This document shows positions 1 through 11,945 of a DNA stretch of 64,000 nt, piece after piece. Source of the stretch: Heterodera schachtii (taxonomy: Eukaryota; Nematoda; Chromadorea; Rhabditida; Heteroderidae); contig SIJG01000036.1 of the NCBI GenBank assembly GCA_023374025.1, positions 195,426 through 259,425 on the forward strand, read 5' to 3'. The position numbers and the translations under genes were made by a program. Under the pieces are notes generated by a model, which was not told where the DNA came from, did no database searches, and worked only from the letters and a program-made list of their open reading frames with translations. Each line of letters opens with the position of its first letter. Position 1 is the first letter of the stretch.

Positions 1-1811
1 TTTTAAAGTTTTAGAAAAATCAAAATCTACAAAGAAAATTTATTTTAAAATTAAATTAATCACCTACCCACCTTAAATATCATTTAGTTAATATTAACCC
101 AAGAAGCGAATATGATAACAAACTAGGGCTAAATTCCGACCCTGGGAATCCAGATCGGGGAACGACAAAATTTTATTTAAACAAAAAATAAATATATATT
201 TTTTACCTAAATCCAATACTTTTGATGAAAAGGCCCCCGAATCTCAGGAAGGTGCGTCTTGAGAAAAATTTAAAAGTTTTAGCTCATTTTTGAGTGAAAA
301 TTTAATACCAAAAATTCAATATAAATTTTTTGATGAAAGTGAACAATCGGGGCTAACCGTAAATTTTTTAAAAATATATAATATATTCCATCTTAAATCG
401 CATTAAATAAAATTAGAAGATAAACATTAGCTTTTGTGAATAATTTTTTATTCCAATTTAATGCTAAAATAATTTTATACTTCATCTAATTGATTTTAGA
501 TATTGAACACATTAAAATAAAAATAAATTTAAAATATTAAAAAGAATTAAAGAATAAAAGTAAATAAATATTATTATATTGGTTAGATTCTCCCAAGGGT
601 CATCAAAATAAACGAAAAAGTTGACGGTCAGCTTGAAAAATAAAGAATGTTAAAATTTTTGTAGACAAGTTAAATATTAAATACCAAGTATTAATTTAAG
701 CATCCTTGAAAGCTAATTCTAATTTTAAAATCATACGGCATGAATTTAATCCAAAAATAAAAATACATTATCTAGGAAAAAGAGAAAACGGGATAAAAGA
801 TGGAAAAAACAAAAATAAAGATGAAGAAAGTAAGGATGCTTTTGAGGTTGAATTTATTGAAAAAATGCGAGAGGTGAACGGGTAGATGAAATTATTTTTG
901 GTAAAATTTATTTTTAAATTTAAATAGAATATTAAATATTGTGATCGAATGGCGCAAAACTTGAAAATGAAGATAATCTAACCTAAGGAAATAAAAATAG
1001 AAGTAAATTATTTTTTAATACAATATAAAAATTAAACCAGGAATAAAAAAATAATAAATTGAAAAATCTTTTTCGTTTTAAATACCTGCTCATATGAAGA
1101 AAAATAAAGTCAGAAATTCAAACAGATTGAATTTAGAGAATTTTTGTGAAACAAAACTTTGAGTTACACATGATATGAAAAAGAAAAATAAGATAAAAAA
1201 CTAATAAATAATTAAAAATATCTTGAATACAAAAAAAAAAATCAAAATTTCTTTGTGTTTATAAATTTAATAACATATTTACAAAAATTTACAGCTTGGT
1301 GTATAAAAATATTCATGCTTCATCAAAATTTTAAAACAAAAAATAGGAAATATAAATTTTTTTATTAATATTTATAAAATCTGTGCCATCTAAAATAAAT
1401 AAACTGATTGAAAAAACCTAAAATAAAATAATATTTTTATGTTGACCTTACCAATTTTTAATTAGGTCGACTGAGTGCGAAAATTTTAATTGCAGAAACG
1501 AATAAGCTGTATAAAAATATTATATATTATCGCTTCATCAAAATTTTAAAGTAAAAAATAGGAAATATAAATTTTTTAATTTTAAAAAAGCTTCTGCTTC
1601 TTCGACGGAAATCGTTAAATCGGTTTTGCAGAACATGACTTGAAATTTCCCGCTTTGGAAGCGCTTTTTCCTGGGTAAAAACAAGTAATTTTTAAAATAA
1701 ATTCAATTTCTTTAGTCCAAGTAAATCGAAGACTTAAAGAAAGAGATTAAACGAATAACCAATAAATTACCAATAAATTTTTACTTAATAAACGGATAAA
1801 TTATTATAAAA
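1..1811. other. AT-rich intergenic, no gene seen
   Basis: Very AT-rich sequence with frequent stops in all frames and no recognisable protein, RNA or structured repeat. I see nothing in it beyond simple A/T-rich composition. Confidence 0.6.
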
Positions 1812-1936
1812 GAACATTGCCATTCGGTTCATTGCCATCCGGAACATTGCCATCCGGAACATTGCCATCCGGAACATTGCCATCCGGAACATTGCCATTC
1901 GGTTCATTGCCATCCGGTTCATCGCGATCCCGAACA
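1812..1936. repeat. 15-bp minisatellite (CATTGCCATCCGGAA type)
   Basis: About eight tandem units of a 15-bp sequence with the core CATTGCCATCCGGAA, some carrying a GTT variant. Because 15 is a multiple of three, the array stays open on the minus strand as alternating RMAMF/RMAMN, but that is a by-product of the period and not evidence of a gene. The same unit recurs near 6130-6150 and 7385-7465. Confidence 0.85.
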
Positions 1937-4013
1937 AATGTAAAGTTCGTGCGACATTCCGTGATTTCCAACGTGTTTTCGTTGTAGTCAATTACAAATT
2001 CGCTTTATTATAAATTTTTTTTGTATATTTTAAAAATAAAATAAAATTACAATAAAGCGAATTGAGTGACATCAGAAAACATTGCCTTGTTGTCTTCATA
2101 ATTAAAACGAGTAAATCTGGCATCTGGAGTTAAGAGATCAGTCAATGATTTTTCGTTGACAACAACAAATTCGTCAAATATGTCCATAGCAAAAAATTTA
2201 ATCTAATAATCAGAGAAGCAGATTTATTTTTACTAGAAAATAAGCAGAAATAAACATGAATTTGTTTAAAAAAAAAATTAATTTTTTATGAAAAATATAA
2301 TAATAATTCGGTAGCCCTAAGTGTCCTCTATTAATCTGCAAAAATTCCAAAAAATTCGTCAAATTTGAACAAACATATGGCCAAAACTGCATCAGACACC
2401 AGGATTTCAGTTGTTTTTGGCCATAACATTTTTGAATCTTAACGATTTTTTTTTTGTAATAGAAGACACTTAGGTCCGAGGACACAAAAATTTTCGGAAA
2501 TCGGAATGCCATCCAAAATAATTAACTAAATAGTGACAAAAAATGCCAAAATAATGAAAAAATGCGAAATAATGACGAAGAATGACATAATTTTCAGCCA
2601 AAAATTGAGCAAAAAATAATTTTTATTAACTGATTGGAGTTGCAAATGAGGTACATTTCCTTTCTAATAATTTCTTAGCAAATATTGACATTTTTTAAAT
2701 CAAAATTATATCAAGAAAAAAAAATTTGAGTGATGAATTTTTGAGAAATTTTCCAATTTTTGGGGGTGTATTGTTAAAAAAAAAAAATTCTTTCTTAAAG
2801 GTGTATTTTTGAAATTTTTTTATCTTAATCTTATAGGTGTATTTTTGGTTTATTACATTTTTGTTAAGGAATTTTCAAAAATCGAAATAGTGAAAAAAAT
2901 AATGACAAAACTCTAAAATAATGGCAAAAAACATTTTTAGTGGCCAAGTTCCAAAATATTTTTTTTTTTGGTGGTGAAGTTCCAAAATAGTGATTCCTAG
3001 TGATGAATAGTGGCGCTAAAAACAAAAATTTTTAAAAAAGAGTGCGTTTTTTTTGCATTTTAATCAAAATAAAGTCGCAGAAAAAATGGTTAAAAAACTA
3101 AAAATCCTCGCCCTATTCATTAGTAAAAGCTTTTTAATGTAAGAGATAATTTGTTATTGTTCGGCCCTTGATAATTGTAAGTAAATAATCAATTTATTGA
3201 TTGGAGACAAAAAAATAATAATATTTATTGTACAGAGAAAGAATGAACTATGGAAATGGGCGGGGGTCATAATTTGGGGAGGAATTATGTGTCTGACATC
3301 AAAATACATAGGGGGCAGACATAATTAAATAGGCGAAATAGTGTGGGATGATGACTCAGAGATCATAGATTTGAGAATTTATCCTCATTTTGTGGTTTTT
3401 TGATAGGTCAATTAGGATTTTTTTATTTTGAAATGAGGATTTTTGTGGCTTTTTGAGAAATTTGAGAATTTTTGAGGCTATGGGGAAAATCGTCAGAATC
3501 TGTTAAATAATATTGACGGGTCGGGGTAGTTTTCGTACGGGCCGTTTTCGTACGAGCCCAAGTTTTTGGCTATAACTTTTTTCTTTGTCGACCAAATCCA
3601 ACATTTTTGGTATCATTCTATAGCCCTAAGTGTTCTCTATTAGCCTGTAAAATTTTGAAAAATTTTGTTAAGGTTCAAAAAAAATGCCTTCTCATTTTGA
3701 AATTTTATCTAAAATTAAAGCTTAAATAATTAATATAATCATGCTCCTGAAAATTTTGGTCATGAACCAAATACAAAATACGCGGGCGATTTGTGCACGA
3801 TTTTTAGCATTTAAAATCCGGATAATAAAAAAATTACTTTGCTTTTTAATCCGTCCCCATTTCCCCATCTGAATAAATCCCGATACAAAGCTTTAAACAT
3901 TTCCATTGCTGAGCTCAGTAGGAGTTCGCCCTGATCCACTGCAAAACATGGCTTTACAAGAAGAGATTCTAAAGGAATTCTTGAAATTTTAAAACAAATC
4001 CCAAATTTTATTT
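1937..4013. other. AT-rich intergenic with dispersed repeat copies
   Basis: No gene is supported. Two copies of a dispersed repeat with the core CTAAGTGTCCTCTATTA lie near 2320-2340 and, with variation, near 3620-3645. Around 2510-3030 there are many short AAATAGTG/AATAATG motifs, resembling the internal motif clusters of the small transposons elsewhere in the window, but I could not define its ends. Confidence 0.5.
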
Positions 4014-4328
4014 TTATTTTTCAAAATTACTTTTAGGGTCCGATTTAATCGGTTTTTTCCATTCTAAATATTTCACAAAATCATTGGCTGCAAATGCCTT
4101 CTTTTTCCATTCTTTGCACAGTTTCTTTAATCCACTTCTTGGATAGTTTATCTTTTCTTTATCACAATTCCATTCTTTCATCATCTCTTCACGCCAAAAT
4201 GATGTTTTACAAATTTCCTTTACTTTATCCATGTCTTTATCCTCCTTCTTTTCGTCTCCATTCACAATTTTAAAAATTTGATAGATAAATAGGAGAATGT
4301 ACAGTTGGCTGAATTGGTTACGAAGCAT
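4014..4328 (-). CDS. small secreted protein, unknown family
   Basis: A 104-residue reading frame starting MLRNQFSQLYILLF. It opens with a clear signal-peptide-like hydrophobic segment (about residues 6-22), followed by a charged, lysine- and glutamate-rich mature part with three cysteines. Immediately upstream of the chosen ATG is TTTTATAG, a good nematode cis- or trans-splice acceptor, so I prefer this start to the upstream in-frame Met at 4445. The locus lies in repeat-rich DNA next to a satellite. Small secreted lysine-rich proteins of this kind are common among nematode secretions and candidate effectors, but I recognise no family. It could also be a chance frame or the 3' end of a longer gene. 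Confidence 0.4.
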   Translation of the reverse strand: MLRNQFSQLYILLFIYQIFKIVNGDEKKEDKDMDKVKEICKTSFWREEMMKEWNCDKEKINYPRSGLKKLCKEWKKKAFAANDFVKYLEWKKPIKSDPKSNFEK

Positions 4329-4517
4329 TCTATAAAATTTAAAAAAAATAGTATTAAATGAATGCCATTTCTGAGAATCTGCTGGGTATTTATGCACATT
4401 GGCAAACACAAACAAAAAGAGCATTAATGTGAATAGGCATGACATTTCATAAAGGGATAAAATTTGGCATCTATTAGCCAGAAAATCAATCTTTATTCAA
4501 AGAAAGCAAAGCATTGC

Positions 4518-5216
4518 AGGTACAGGTACAGGCAAAATTCTTACAATACAGGTACAGGTACCGTTATAGGTACAGGTACATGTATAGGTACAGTTATAGG
4601 TACAGGCACATGTACAGGTACAGGTACATGTATAGGTACAGTTATAGGTACAGGCACATGTACAGGTACAGTTATAGGTACATGTACATATACAGTACAG
4701 GTACATGTACAAGTACAGTTATAGGTACAGGTACATGTGGTACAGGTGCAGGTACATGTACAGGTACAGGTACATGTACAGGTACAGGTACATGTACAGG
4801 TACAGGTACCGTTATAGGTACAGGTACATGTATAGGTACAGTTATAGGTACAGGCACATGTACAGGTACAGGTACATGTATAGGTACAGTTATAGGTACA
4901 GGCACATGTACAGGTACAGTTATAGGTACATGTACATATACAGTACAGGTACATGTACAAGTACAGTTATAGGTACAGGTACATGTGGTACAGGTGCAGG
5001 TACATGTACAGGTACAGGTACATGTACAGGTACAGGTACATGTACAGGTACAGGTACAGGTACATGTACAGGTACAGGTACATGTATAGGTACAGTTATA
5101 GGTACAGGCACATGTACAGGTACAGGTACATGTATAGGTACAGTTATAGGTACAGGCACATGTACAGGTACAGTTATAGGTACATGTTAAATACAGGTCC
5201 AGGTACATGTACAGGT
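4518..5216. repeat. TGTACA/GGTACA satellite with 248-bp higher-order period
   Basis: About 700 bp built from 6-bp units of the GGTACA and TGTACA types, with periodic GTTATA variants. Two long blocks repeat with a 248-bp offset: the pattern at 4705 recurs at 4953, so there is a higher-order repeat on top of the hexamer. TGTACA and GGTACC are self-complementary, so each strand can fold. Long open frames on both strands (alternating Tyr-Arg or Cys-Thr) are consequences of the 6-bp period and are not annotated as genes. Confidence 0.92.
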
Positions 5217-6144
5217 AGATTTGGAGTTCCTATAAAATAGGACATTTGTTCCTTTTGTCCCGGTTCATTTTTATTTCGGTGAGTCCCGGTCCCCCACGCC
5301 CCCATTCATTATCAAAATTTGTATTTTTCGAGTCAACATATAAATCAAAATTTTTTGAAATTTAACTGAATTACAGAGAAATCATGGGCTATCTTTTATA
5401 TAAAGTAGGGTTGTACGGGACCGGGAAATTTTTTCCAAAATTGGGACCGGGCCCTCGGGCTTGTCCGGGACCGGGACCAACCGGGAAATTTTAAAAATTC
5501 AAAAAATTTCAAAAAAAAAAAATCAAATTTTAATTTATTTCAAGTGAAAAAATACAAAATTAATTTTTTATTTTGCTATTTATTTTATAAAACGCAAAAG
5601 TTAAAGTTAAAGCTAAATTAAATTAATAAATTTTCAAACCGAATTTTCTTTAATTATTTCAAACAATTAATCGTTTGACCCGAACCCCGGTCATTTTTCC
5701 AGTCCCGAATCCCGATATTTTTTTGGACGCGCGGCAACCCAGTATGTGGTGTACGGACATTTCGCCAACTGGACATTTCGCCAACTGGACGTTTTGCCAA
5801 CTAGTATAAAAAGATTTTATGCTATATTCATGAGTTAGATACAAAAATAAACGAAGCATTGGAAAATAAAAATGAATTGCAATTAATTGACATATTTAGT
5901 AAGATTCAAAAACCTTTTTGTCATCAAATTATCATTCTTTTCACTTTTTGTGTCAAGGTTTTTGAATTTTTATTTGTCCATCCAAACTAAAATAAGATTC
6001 TAATAAGAACTTTCAACTGTTCGCGAAATATTTGAATCTACAAGAGCCAAAAAATGCAGGCAAGCTTGAAATCGGACGCGCAGAACATCTCCAGTAAAGC
6101 ATTTGTGCGAACGGCAAATTGGGATCCGCATCATTGCCATCCGA
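5217..6144. other. AT-rich intergenic, no gene seen
   Basis: AT-rich with GGGACCGGG-type short motifs around 5270-5480 and 5690-5715. No coding, RNA or mobile feature is supported. Confidence 0.5.
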
Positions 6145-7384
6145 TTCATTACTAGGGCTAATATTTATAGGTGCTAAAAACTGCCGAAATAGGTAGGTTT
6201 TAGGTCATAAAAAACCCCAAAATTGGTGCTAAAAATGGGAAAATAGGTGCCAAAAAGTTCCGAATTTAGGGGTGTAAAATCGAAAATTTTCTTCAAAAAG
6301 CAGAAATATTATGCCATATAATTAATGAGATACATAATTTTCAAAATCAAAAATTCTCGTCAAGAAAATAAACAAATAAATTTTGGAGATGAATTTTTGA
6401 GAAATTTTTCATTTCTCAGGGGTATATTTTTGAAAATTTTCAGTTCGATTCTTAGGGGTATATTTTTTGAAAAAAAAATTTGGGTCGTTTCTTAGGGGTC
6501 TATTTTTCCTTTTTATTGCATTTTTGTTAACAAATTTTGGGCAAAACGCCAAAATAGTTGAAAATAAGTAGGGCTTCTTTTTTTAGGCACAAAAAATCGC
6601 GAAATAGGCACCTAAAATAGGCAAAAAAAATCGCAAAATAGGCATTAAATAGGCACAAAAATCCTCAAATAGGCACTAAAATAGGCAAAAAAAATCGCAA
6701 AATAGGCATTAAATAGGCACAAAAATCCTCAAATAGGCACTAAAATAGGCAAAAAAATTTTTTATTAACGCTTTTTAGGTATTAAAACAAGTAAAAATTA
6801 ATTAAAAAATTATTTTGCTTATATTTCAATTGTTTTAGATTTGTTTTCGATAAAAATAATTTTTTAAACCAAAATTTAATGAAGAAACAATAATTAATTT
6901 TTGGGGAAGAATTTTTGTGAAAATTTTTTTTCGATTCTTAGGGGTATATTTTTCATTTTTATTGCATTTTTGGTAAGGATTTTTCCCAAAATCCTGAAAA
7001 AGTCCTCAAAAATGGCGAAATAGGCACAAAAATAGGCAAATAGGTATTAAGCACAAAAAGTCCAAAATAGGCAAAAATAGGCATTATAAAAGTCATCATA
7101 GACACCCCAAACAAAGCGGAAAACGCTTTTTTCGTGTTTATCTGTGCGTATTATGTGTGCAAAAATTTTAGGCATTTGCCTAAAAAAAGAAGCCCTAAAA
7201 ATAAGTTTTTGAAATTTTTTTTAGGTTTTTAGGTGCTAAAATAAAAACCTAGAAAATAGGTGCTAATAACTCGAAAAGTAGCTTAACAACAGCCCAAAAA
7301 AACATGTTTTTCGTGCATTTCAGACCCTAGGGAGTTCAGGAAAAAAATAGGTAAAAACCTAAAAATGTTAGCACTATTCATTAC
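6145..7384. mobile_element. hAT-like non-autonomous element with 8-bp target duplication
   Basis: The body runs from 6153 to 7376 and is flanked by an exact 8-b direct repeat TTCATTAC (6145-6152 and 7377-7384). The ends are imperfect inverted repeats, TAGGGCTAATATTTATAGGT on the left against TAGTGCTAACATTTTTAGGT on the right. An 8-bp duplication with TAGGG-type ends is the signature of hAT-superfamily elements. The interior carries dozens of AAATAGGC/AAATAGGTG motifs, including a tandem block near 6600-6760; in hAT elements such subterminal repeats bind transposase. No transposase frame is present. It sits inside the 15-bp minisatellite sequence, which continues on both sides. Confidence 0.8.
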
Positions 7385-7470
7385 AATCCGAATGATTGCC
7401 ATCCGGAACATTGCCATCCGATTCATTTCCATCCGAATCATCGCCATCCGAAACAATTCCGCCCAATTCC
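7385..7470. repeat. 15-bp minisatellite remnant
   Basis: Five or so degenerate units of the ATTGCCATCCGGAAC type continue the sequence interrupted by the 6153-7376 insertion; the left flank near 6131-6152 carries the same motif. Confidence 0.7.
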
Positions 7471-8660
7471 GAACCCTAGACCCGATTTCGAACAAAAGTC
7501 AAAATTCAGATTTTTCGACTTTCAAAGTTTTGTTCAAAACTTTATTTTAATACACGGAAAATGAAATGAAAACCATCTCTGCTTTAATAAAAAAATCGCT
7601 TAAAACTTCCTAGACTAAAAAAGAAAAACCGAAAAATTTGAATTTTCGACTTTAATGAGTCGGGAACACTACCTCAAATTAATTAACAATTTTCAGACAT
7701 TGTCTTTTCCGATATGGAAATTTCCCTTGGAGTGCCTCCTTCTGGGAGTGGAAGAAGCACCGAGCACAGCATTAGCCAGCACTTTGTGATGGTCTTTGGC
7801 AAAAAAAAAAAAATTAAATCTAATAAACTTTATTAAGTTATAATTTAGTTGCCGTTGTCGCCTTGGTCGGCACGGCAATTCGCCATGGCATTTTGCATGA
7901 AAGTGAGGAATGAAAATGATGAAAAAGCAAAAGAATGAAAGCGGAAATGCGATATATAATATGAGCAAAAAATAAGCATTCCATTTATATAACCATTTAA
8001 GATATTTTTACGCAAAACATAATTTTAATTCATTTTATTTATTCGGGTAAAAAATTTATATAAATTTTGTTTCCTTTTTTGGCAATAAAAAATTCGCTAA
8101 TGTAAGAAGATAATGTTTTCAAATAAGAGGCAATATGAAAACTTTTATATTACTGTAAAATTACATAAAAATATTTAAAAATGATAAATTTCAATTTTGT
8201 TTATGAACTTCTTGGCAATTTATTTAAATTTTTCTTACACTGCTCCGTCTATAAATAACGCAACCCTTTGAACTTGCCGCCACATTCATAACCCAACAAA
8301 AAATTCGAAAAATACACCCCTAAAGATGGAAATTTTTTGGAAAATACGTCGCTCAAACCAAAAAATTTTGGGGAAAAAAACAAAATGTGTAAAAAAAAAA
8401 TTACATAAGCAAAATTAAGCTTGAAAAATTTAAAAAATTAATTTTTTGCAATTATATTTTTTAATAATTTTCATAAAGTTTTTTTCAATAATTTTCGTAT
8501 TTTTTGTACATTTTCAGCGTTTTGACCATATTTCGTACATATTACAATTGTTTCTTCTATATTATATAATCTATATTTGGGAATTTTTTTGTACATATAA
8601 ATCCGTCCGTAATAATAATTTCACGGGTCTTTTATTCTCATATTAAACTCAAATTAAGAA
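7471..8660. other. AT-rich intergenic, no gene seen
   Basis: AT-rich sequence. A short minus-strand frame at 7693-7968 has hydrophobic and basic stretches but no family and no supporting splice context, so I do not call it. Nothing else is visible. Confidence 0.5.
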
Positions 8661-9643
8661 ATTGGATATAGTATAGTCAACCCCCCGTAAAAAAACGGCA
8701 CAAATGATATACCAATCGATTCGTCTTGACGAGCTATGCACGAAAAAGTAGGTCTCCAGTTGCGGAAATGCCAAAAAACCGGTTTTTGAACCGGTTTAAA
8801 ACTCGAAAAATTGAGTGAAAAGGGGGGCTCCTGACCCTTTAAAACGGTCAAATTCGGACAAATTTGGTATCATTCGAAAGCTCTTGATCAGCTAAGTCTA
8901 AAAAACAAGGTATAAATTCGAACCGATGCCATCTAGGCACTGGGACAACTGAGTCCCAGTGAAAATGGACACTTCAGTACCAAATATAAAAAAAATGTTT
9001 TCTTATATAATGCACGAAAATCGTTTAGCCTTGAATATCGAGTATTGCGCTAAAAAACCGCCGCACACTCGACTACGGCGGCCAGTAGGTGGGGCGAGAC
9101 TACGGGCTACGGAAGAAGTCCGCGCGTGATCCGCAGGCGGTTGACTGATTGGCGGGGGCCCTTCGGGCCCCCGCAGTCAACCGCCTGTGGCGCTCGTCAG
9201 ACTGCTTCCTCCGCCCTCCGTCTCGCCCCACTACTTGCTCCGTCTTCGCATGCTCCCTTTTGCGAAATTTTGCTTTTAAATTGGTATTTCCCGTTTATTA
9301 TTTTTCGGTACTGAAGTGTCCATTTTCACTTGCACTCAGTTACCCAAGTGCTTAAATTGCATCGGTTTGACTTCATTTCCTGATTTTTAGATTAAGCTAG
9401 TCAAGAGCTTTCAAATGGTACCAAATTTGTCGGGATTCGATCATCTAAAAAAAAGTTTGAGTGCGAAATAACTCAATTTTTCGAGTTTTGAACCGGTTCA
9501 AAAACCGGCTTTTTGGCATTTCCGCAACTCGAGACATATTTTCCCATGCTTAGCTCCTCGAGACGAATCGATTGGTATATCATTTGACCCTTTTTTTCAC
9601 GGGGCGTTCACTACAGTTCACCCCAGTTACTATCAAATCCAAT
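8661..9643. mobile_element. foldback (long inverted-repeat) element
   Basis: Two arms of roughly 450 bp are inverted copies of one another. For example, ATATACCAATCGATTCGTC near 8708 matches GACGAATCGATTGGTATAT near 9562, and AGTAGTGGGGCGAGAC-type sequence occurs in opposite orientation near 9085 and 9220. At the centre (9132-9187) is a near-perfect hairpin with arms CAGGCGGTTGACTG and CGGGGGCCC around a TTC loop. No coding frame spans it. The ends are approximate because I found no convincing target duplication. The element ends about 120 bp before the start codon of adenylosuccinate synthetase copy 1. Confidence 0.8.
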
Positions 9644-9762
9644 AAAAAAAACAAACCCCCATTCTCCAGGATTTCCCGTTTTCTTTTTCAATGCTTGTAA
9701 AACGAACTCCCCATCTGTAACGTAAAAGTGAAAATTCTCATTTTAAGACTCGAATAAATCCG

Positions 9763-11945
9763 ATGTCGCCTTCGTCCATTTCTATTCTTTTGGGGGCCCA
9801 GTGGGGCGACGAAGGCAAAGGCAAAGTGTTGGATTTCCTCATCGGACATCACAAGGTCGACTACGGTGGGATTCTAGAAATCCTCCGGGATTTATGTTCC
9901 GAATGTTTTGTGCTTAATCCCTTTCATTTTCTCAGATTGACATTGTCGCGCGATGCCAAGGCGGAAACAACGCGGGCCATACCGTTCTGGCAAATGGTCG
10001 CGAGTATCATTTCCATCTTTTGCCTTCCGGATTGGCCTCAGAAAAGGTGAAGCGAAAGGAAAGATACATTAAAAATAATGTGGATGTTGCAGGTGTTGAA
10101 CATTGTCGGGAACGGAGTCGTCGTCAATTTGGACGCCCTTTTCGAGGAGTTGGAGAGCAACAAAATTGAGGACTCGGCAGACCGACTGTTCATCAGTGAC
10201 AGTGCCCATTTGGTGTTGCCTGTGCACATCGCAACGGACATCATGCGGGAAAATGCGTTGGGACAAAACTCGTAAAAAGCAATCATTAAAACCTAATCAA
10301 AATTCCATTTTTACAGCAAACTCGGCACCACCAAACGTGGCATCGGTCCCGCCTATTCGAGCAAATGCTTCCGCAATGGCATACGACTGGGCGAACTGCT
10401 CTATCAACCAGAGAAATTTGAACAAAAGTCAGTCGCTTTATAAAATTAGTTGACGTTTTGTCGTTTCGTTTAGCTATCGTTCGCTGGTCGCCCACTTCAA
10501 AACTCTTTTCCCTGACATTGAATTGGACACGGAAAGTGACGTCAAACAATTAAAGGTAGTTTCTTTTTTTTAATTTTAAATATGATTTTGAATTTCTTTT
10601 TTGTAAGGCCCATGCCGCACGTCTTCTCCAAATGGGCATTGTCTGCAACACAACCGTTTTCCTGCACAAAAAGCGTTTGGAGGGCAAATCGATTTTGGTG
10701 GAAGGAGCCAACGGCACTTTGTTGGACATCGACTTTGGTCCTATCCAATAACCAAACTTTTGGAGAAACGGGGGGGGCGGGTCCGGCGGTGCCGATAGGC
10801 GCCGCCGGAAATTTTTTGAAAATTGGAGTAAAATTTGTTACAAAACGAAGTCCTATTTGATTTAAAAAAAAACAAGTATTACTCAATTTCGTAAATTTTT
10901 TGCATTTTTTGTACAAAATTGACTAAATTTAAAAGGATTTTGTTAAATTATTTACATTTTTTTGCCTTTACGAAGTCTCTTCTCTCTTTTCCCTTCGTCT
11001 CCGACCTTTCCCCACATTTTTTCACATTTTTTTCCCAACCAATACGAAGTCCCCCCCTCTTTCGGCCCCTCATACGAACGAAGTCAGGGGGGGTCGACCC
11101 CCCCCTATTTCATGTATGCCAATAACTGTTCAATTTCTTTTACCATTGTCTTCTCATTGTCAGGTACCTATCCGTTCGTCACTTCGTCCAATTCCACCGT
11201 CGGCGGTTGCATCACCGGCCTTGGCATTCCGCCGACTGCCGTCCGTCGCGTCATCGGCGTGGTCAAAGCCTACCAAACGCGTGTCGGCTCCGGTCCGTTC
11301 CCGACTGAACTGCTTGACGCCGATGTATGATTCTCCCCAAAAATTATGTTAATTTGATCGCATTTTTCATCTTCCATTAGGGACAGCCCAGCGAAGAGGG
11401 CAAACGTTTGCAGGAAGTTGGCGCTGAGATTGGCGTGACCACTCGCAGAAAACGGCGCTGTGGTTGGCTTGACTTGGTACTGTTGCGTTATTCTGCAATG
11501 ATCAACGGGTTCACTTCGTACGTTCACCCTTTTATTTTTTATGTGCAATTTGTTAGTTTTTCACAATTTTAGTTTGGCTGTAACAAAGGTGGACATCCTG
11601 GACCAATTTCATGAAATTAAAATTGCCATTGGTTACAAATTGAATGGACGGCAAATTGAGTACCCTCCAGGTGAATTGAACAATTAACGACTGTTTTCTT
11701 CCGTTCCAATTGTTTCTCTTTTTTCAGCGACCGTCGATGATTGGGCGAATCTGCGCGTCCATTACAAAACCTTTGAGGGTTGGCAGTCGCCAACGACCAA
11801 TGCCCGTCAGTGGGAACAGTTGCCGGAAAAATGCCGTGCCTATTTGGAGTTCATACAAAATCAACTGGGCGTACCCGTCGAATACATCGGAGTTGGGAAG
11901 GGACGGGAGCAGCTGATTGTGCGCACGAGTGGTGGAGGGTGGTAG
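9763..11945 (+). CDS. adss-1: adenylosuccinate synthetase, copy 1 (intact)
   Basis: Makes adenylosuccinate from IMP, aspartate and GTP, the first committed step to AMP. Ten exons give an unbroken 439-residue frame, the family's normal length: 9763-9855, 9936-10046, 10093-10271, 10317-10427, 10474-10555, 10608-10737, 11164-11324, 11381-11517, 11573-11670 and 11728-11945. All introns are GT-AG. Visible motifs are the GTP/IMP loop [11 protein letters not shown] with the catalytic Asp, GGNNAGHT with the catalytic His in exon 2, [25 protein letters not shown], and [11 protein letters not shown] in the aspartate/IMP region. The start is the Met 7 residues before the conserved [11 protein letters not shown]. 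Intron 6 carries a 366-bp insertion absent from copy 2, and a foldback element lies just upstream of the start codon. Confidence 0.96.
10745..11126. mobile_element. 366-bp insertion in intron 6 of adenylosuccinate synthetase copy 1
   Basis: The insertion (10753-11118) is flanked by an exact 8-bp repeat CCAATAAC (10745-10752, 11119-11126). The paralogous intron in copy 2 (near 16114-16130) has a single CCAATAAC, which is the empty site. The insert contains runs of G, the 26-bp GC palindrome at 10783-10808, a pyrimidine-rich stretch, and GGGGGGTCGACCCCCC near its right end. I see no terminal inverted repeat or transposase. Confidence 0.85.
10783..10808. repeat. 26-bp GC-rich palindrome
   Basis: Imperfect palindrome with arms CCGGCGG and CCGCCGG around a GCC...GGC core and a short centre. 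An exact inverted copy is at 18130-18155, and related copies are at 27513-27537 and 35451-35470. Confidence 0.8.

Noticed and set aside
1785..1991. Minus-strand RMAMFRMAMF repeat protein
   Set aside because: Produced by a 15-bp minisatellite; no start context, splice sites or non-repeat coding flank.
4497..5240. Several overlapping open frames of 70-178 codons on both strands
   Set aside because: They are translations of a hexamer satellite; with a 6-bp period every frame without a stop stays open, and the products are simple Tyr-Arg or Cys-Thr repeats.
6590..6770. CRISPR-like regularly spaced repeat
   Set aside because: The units are AT-rich tandem duplications inside a transposon in a eukaryotic genome, without unique spacers.
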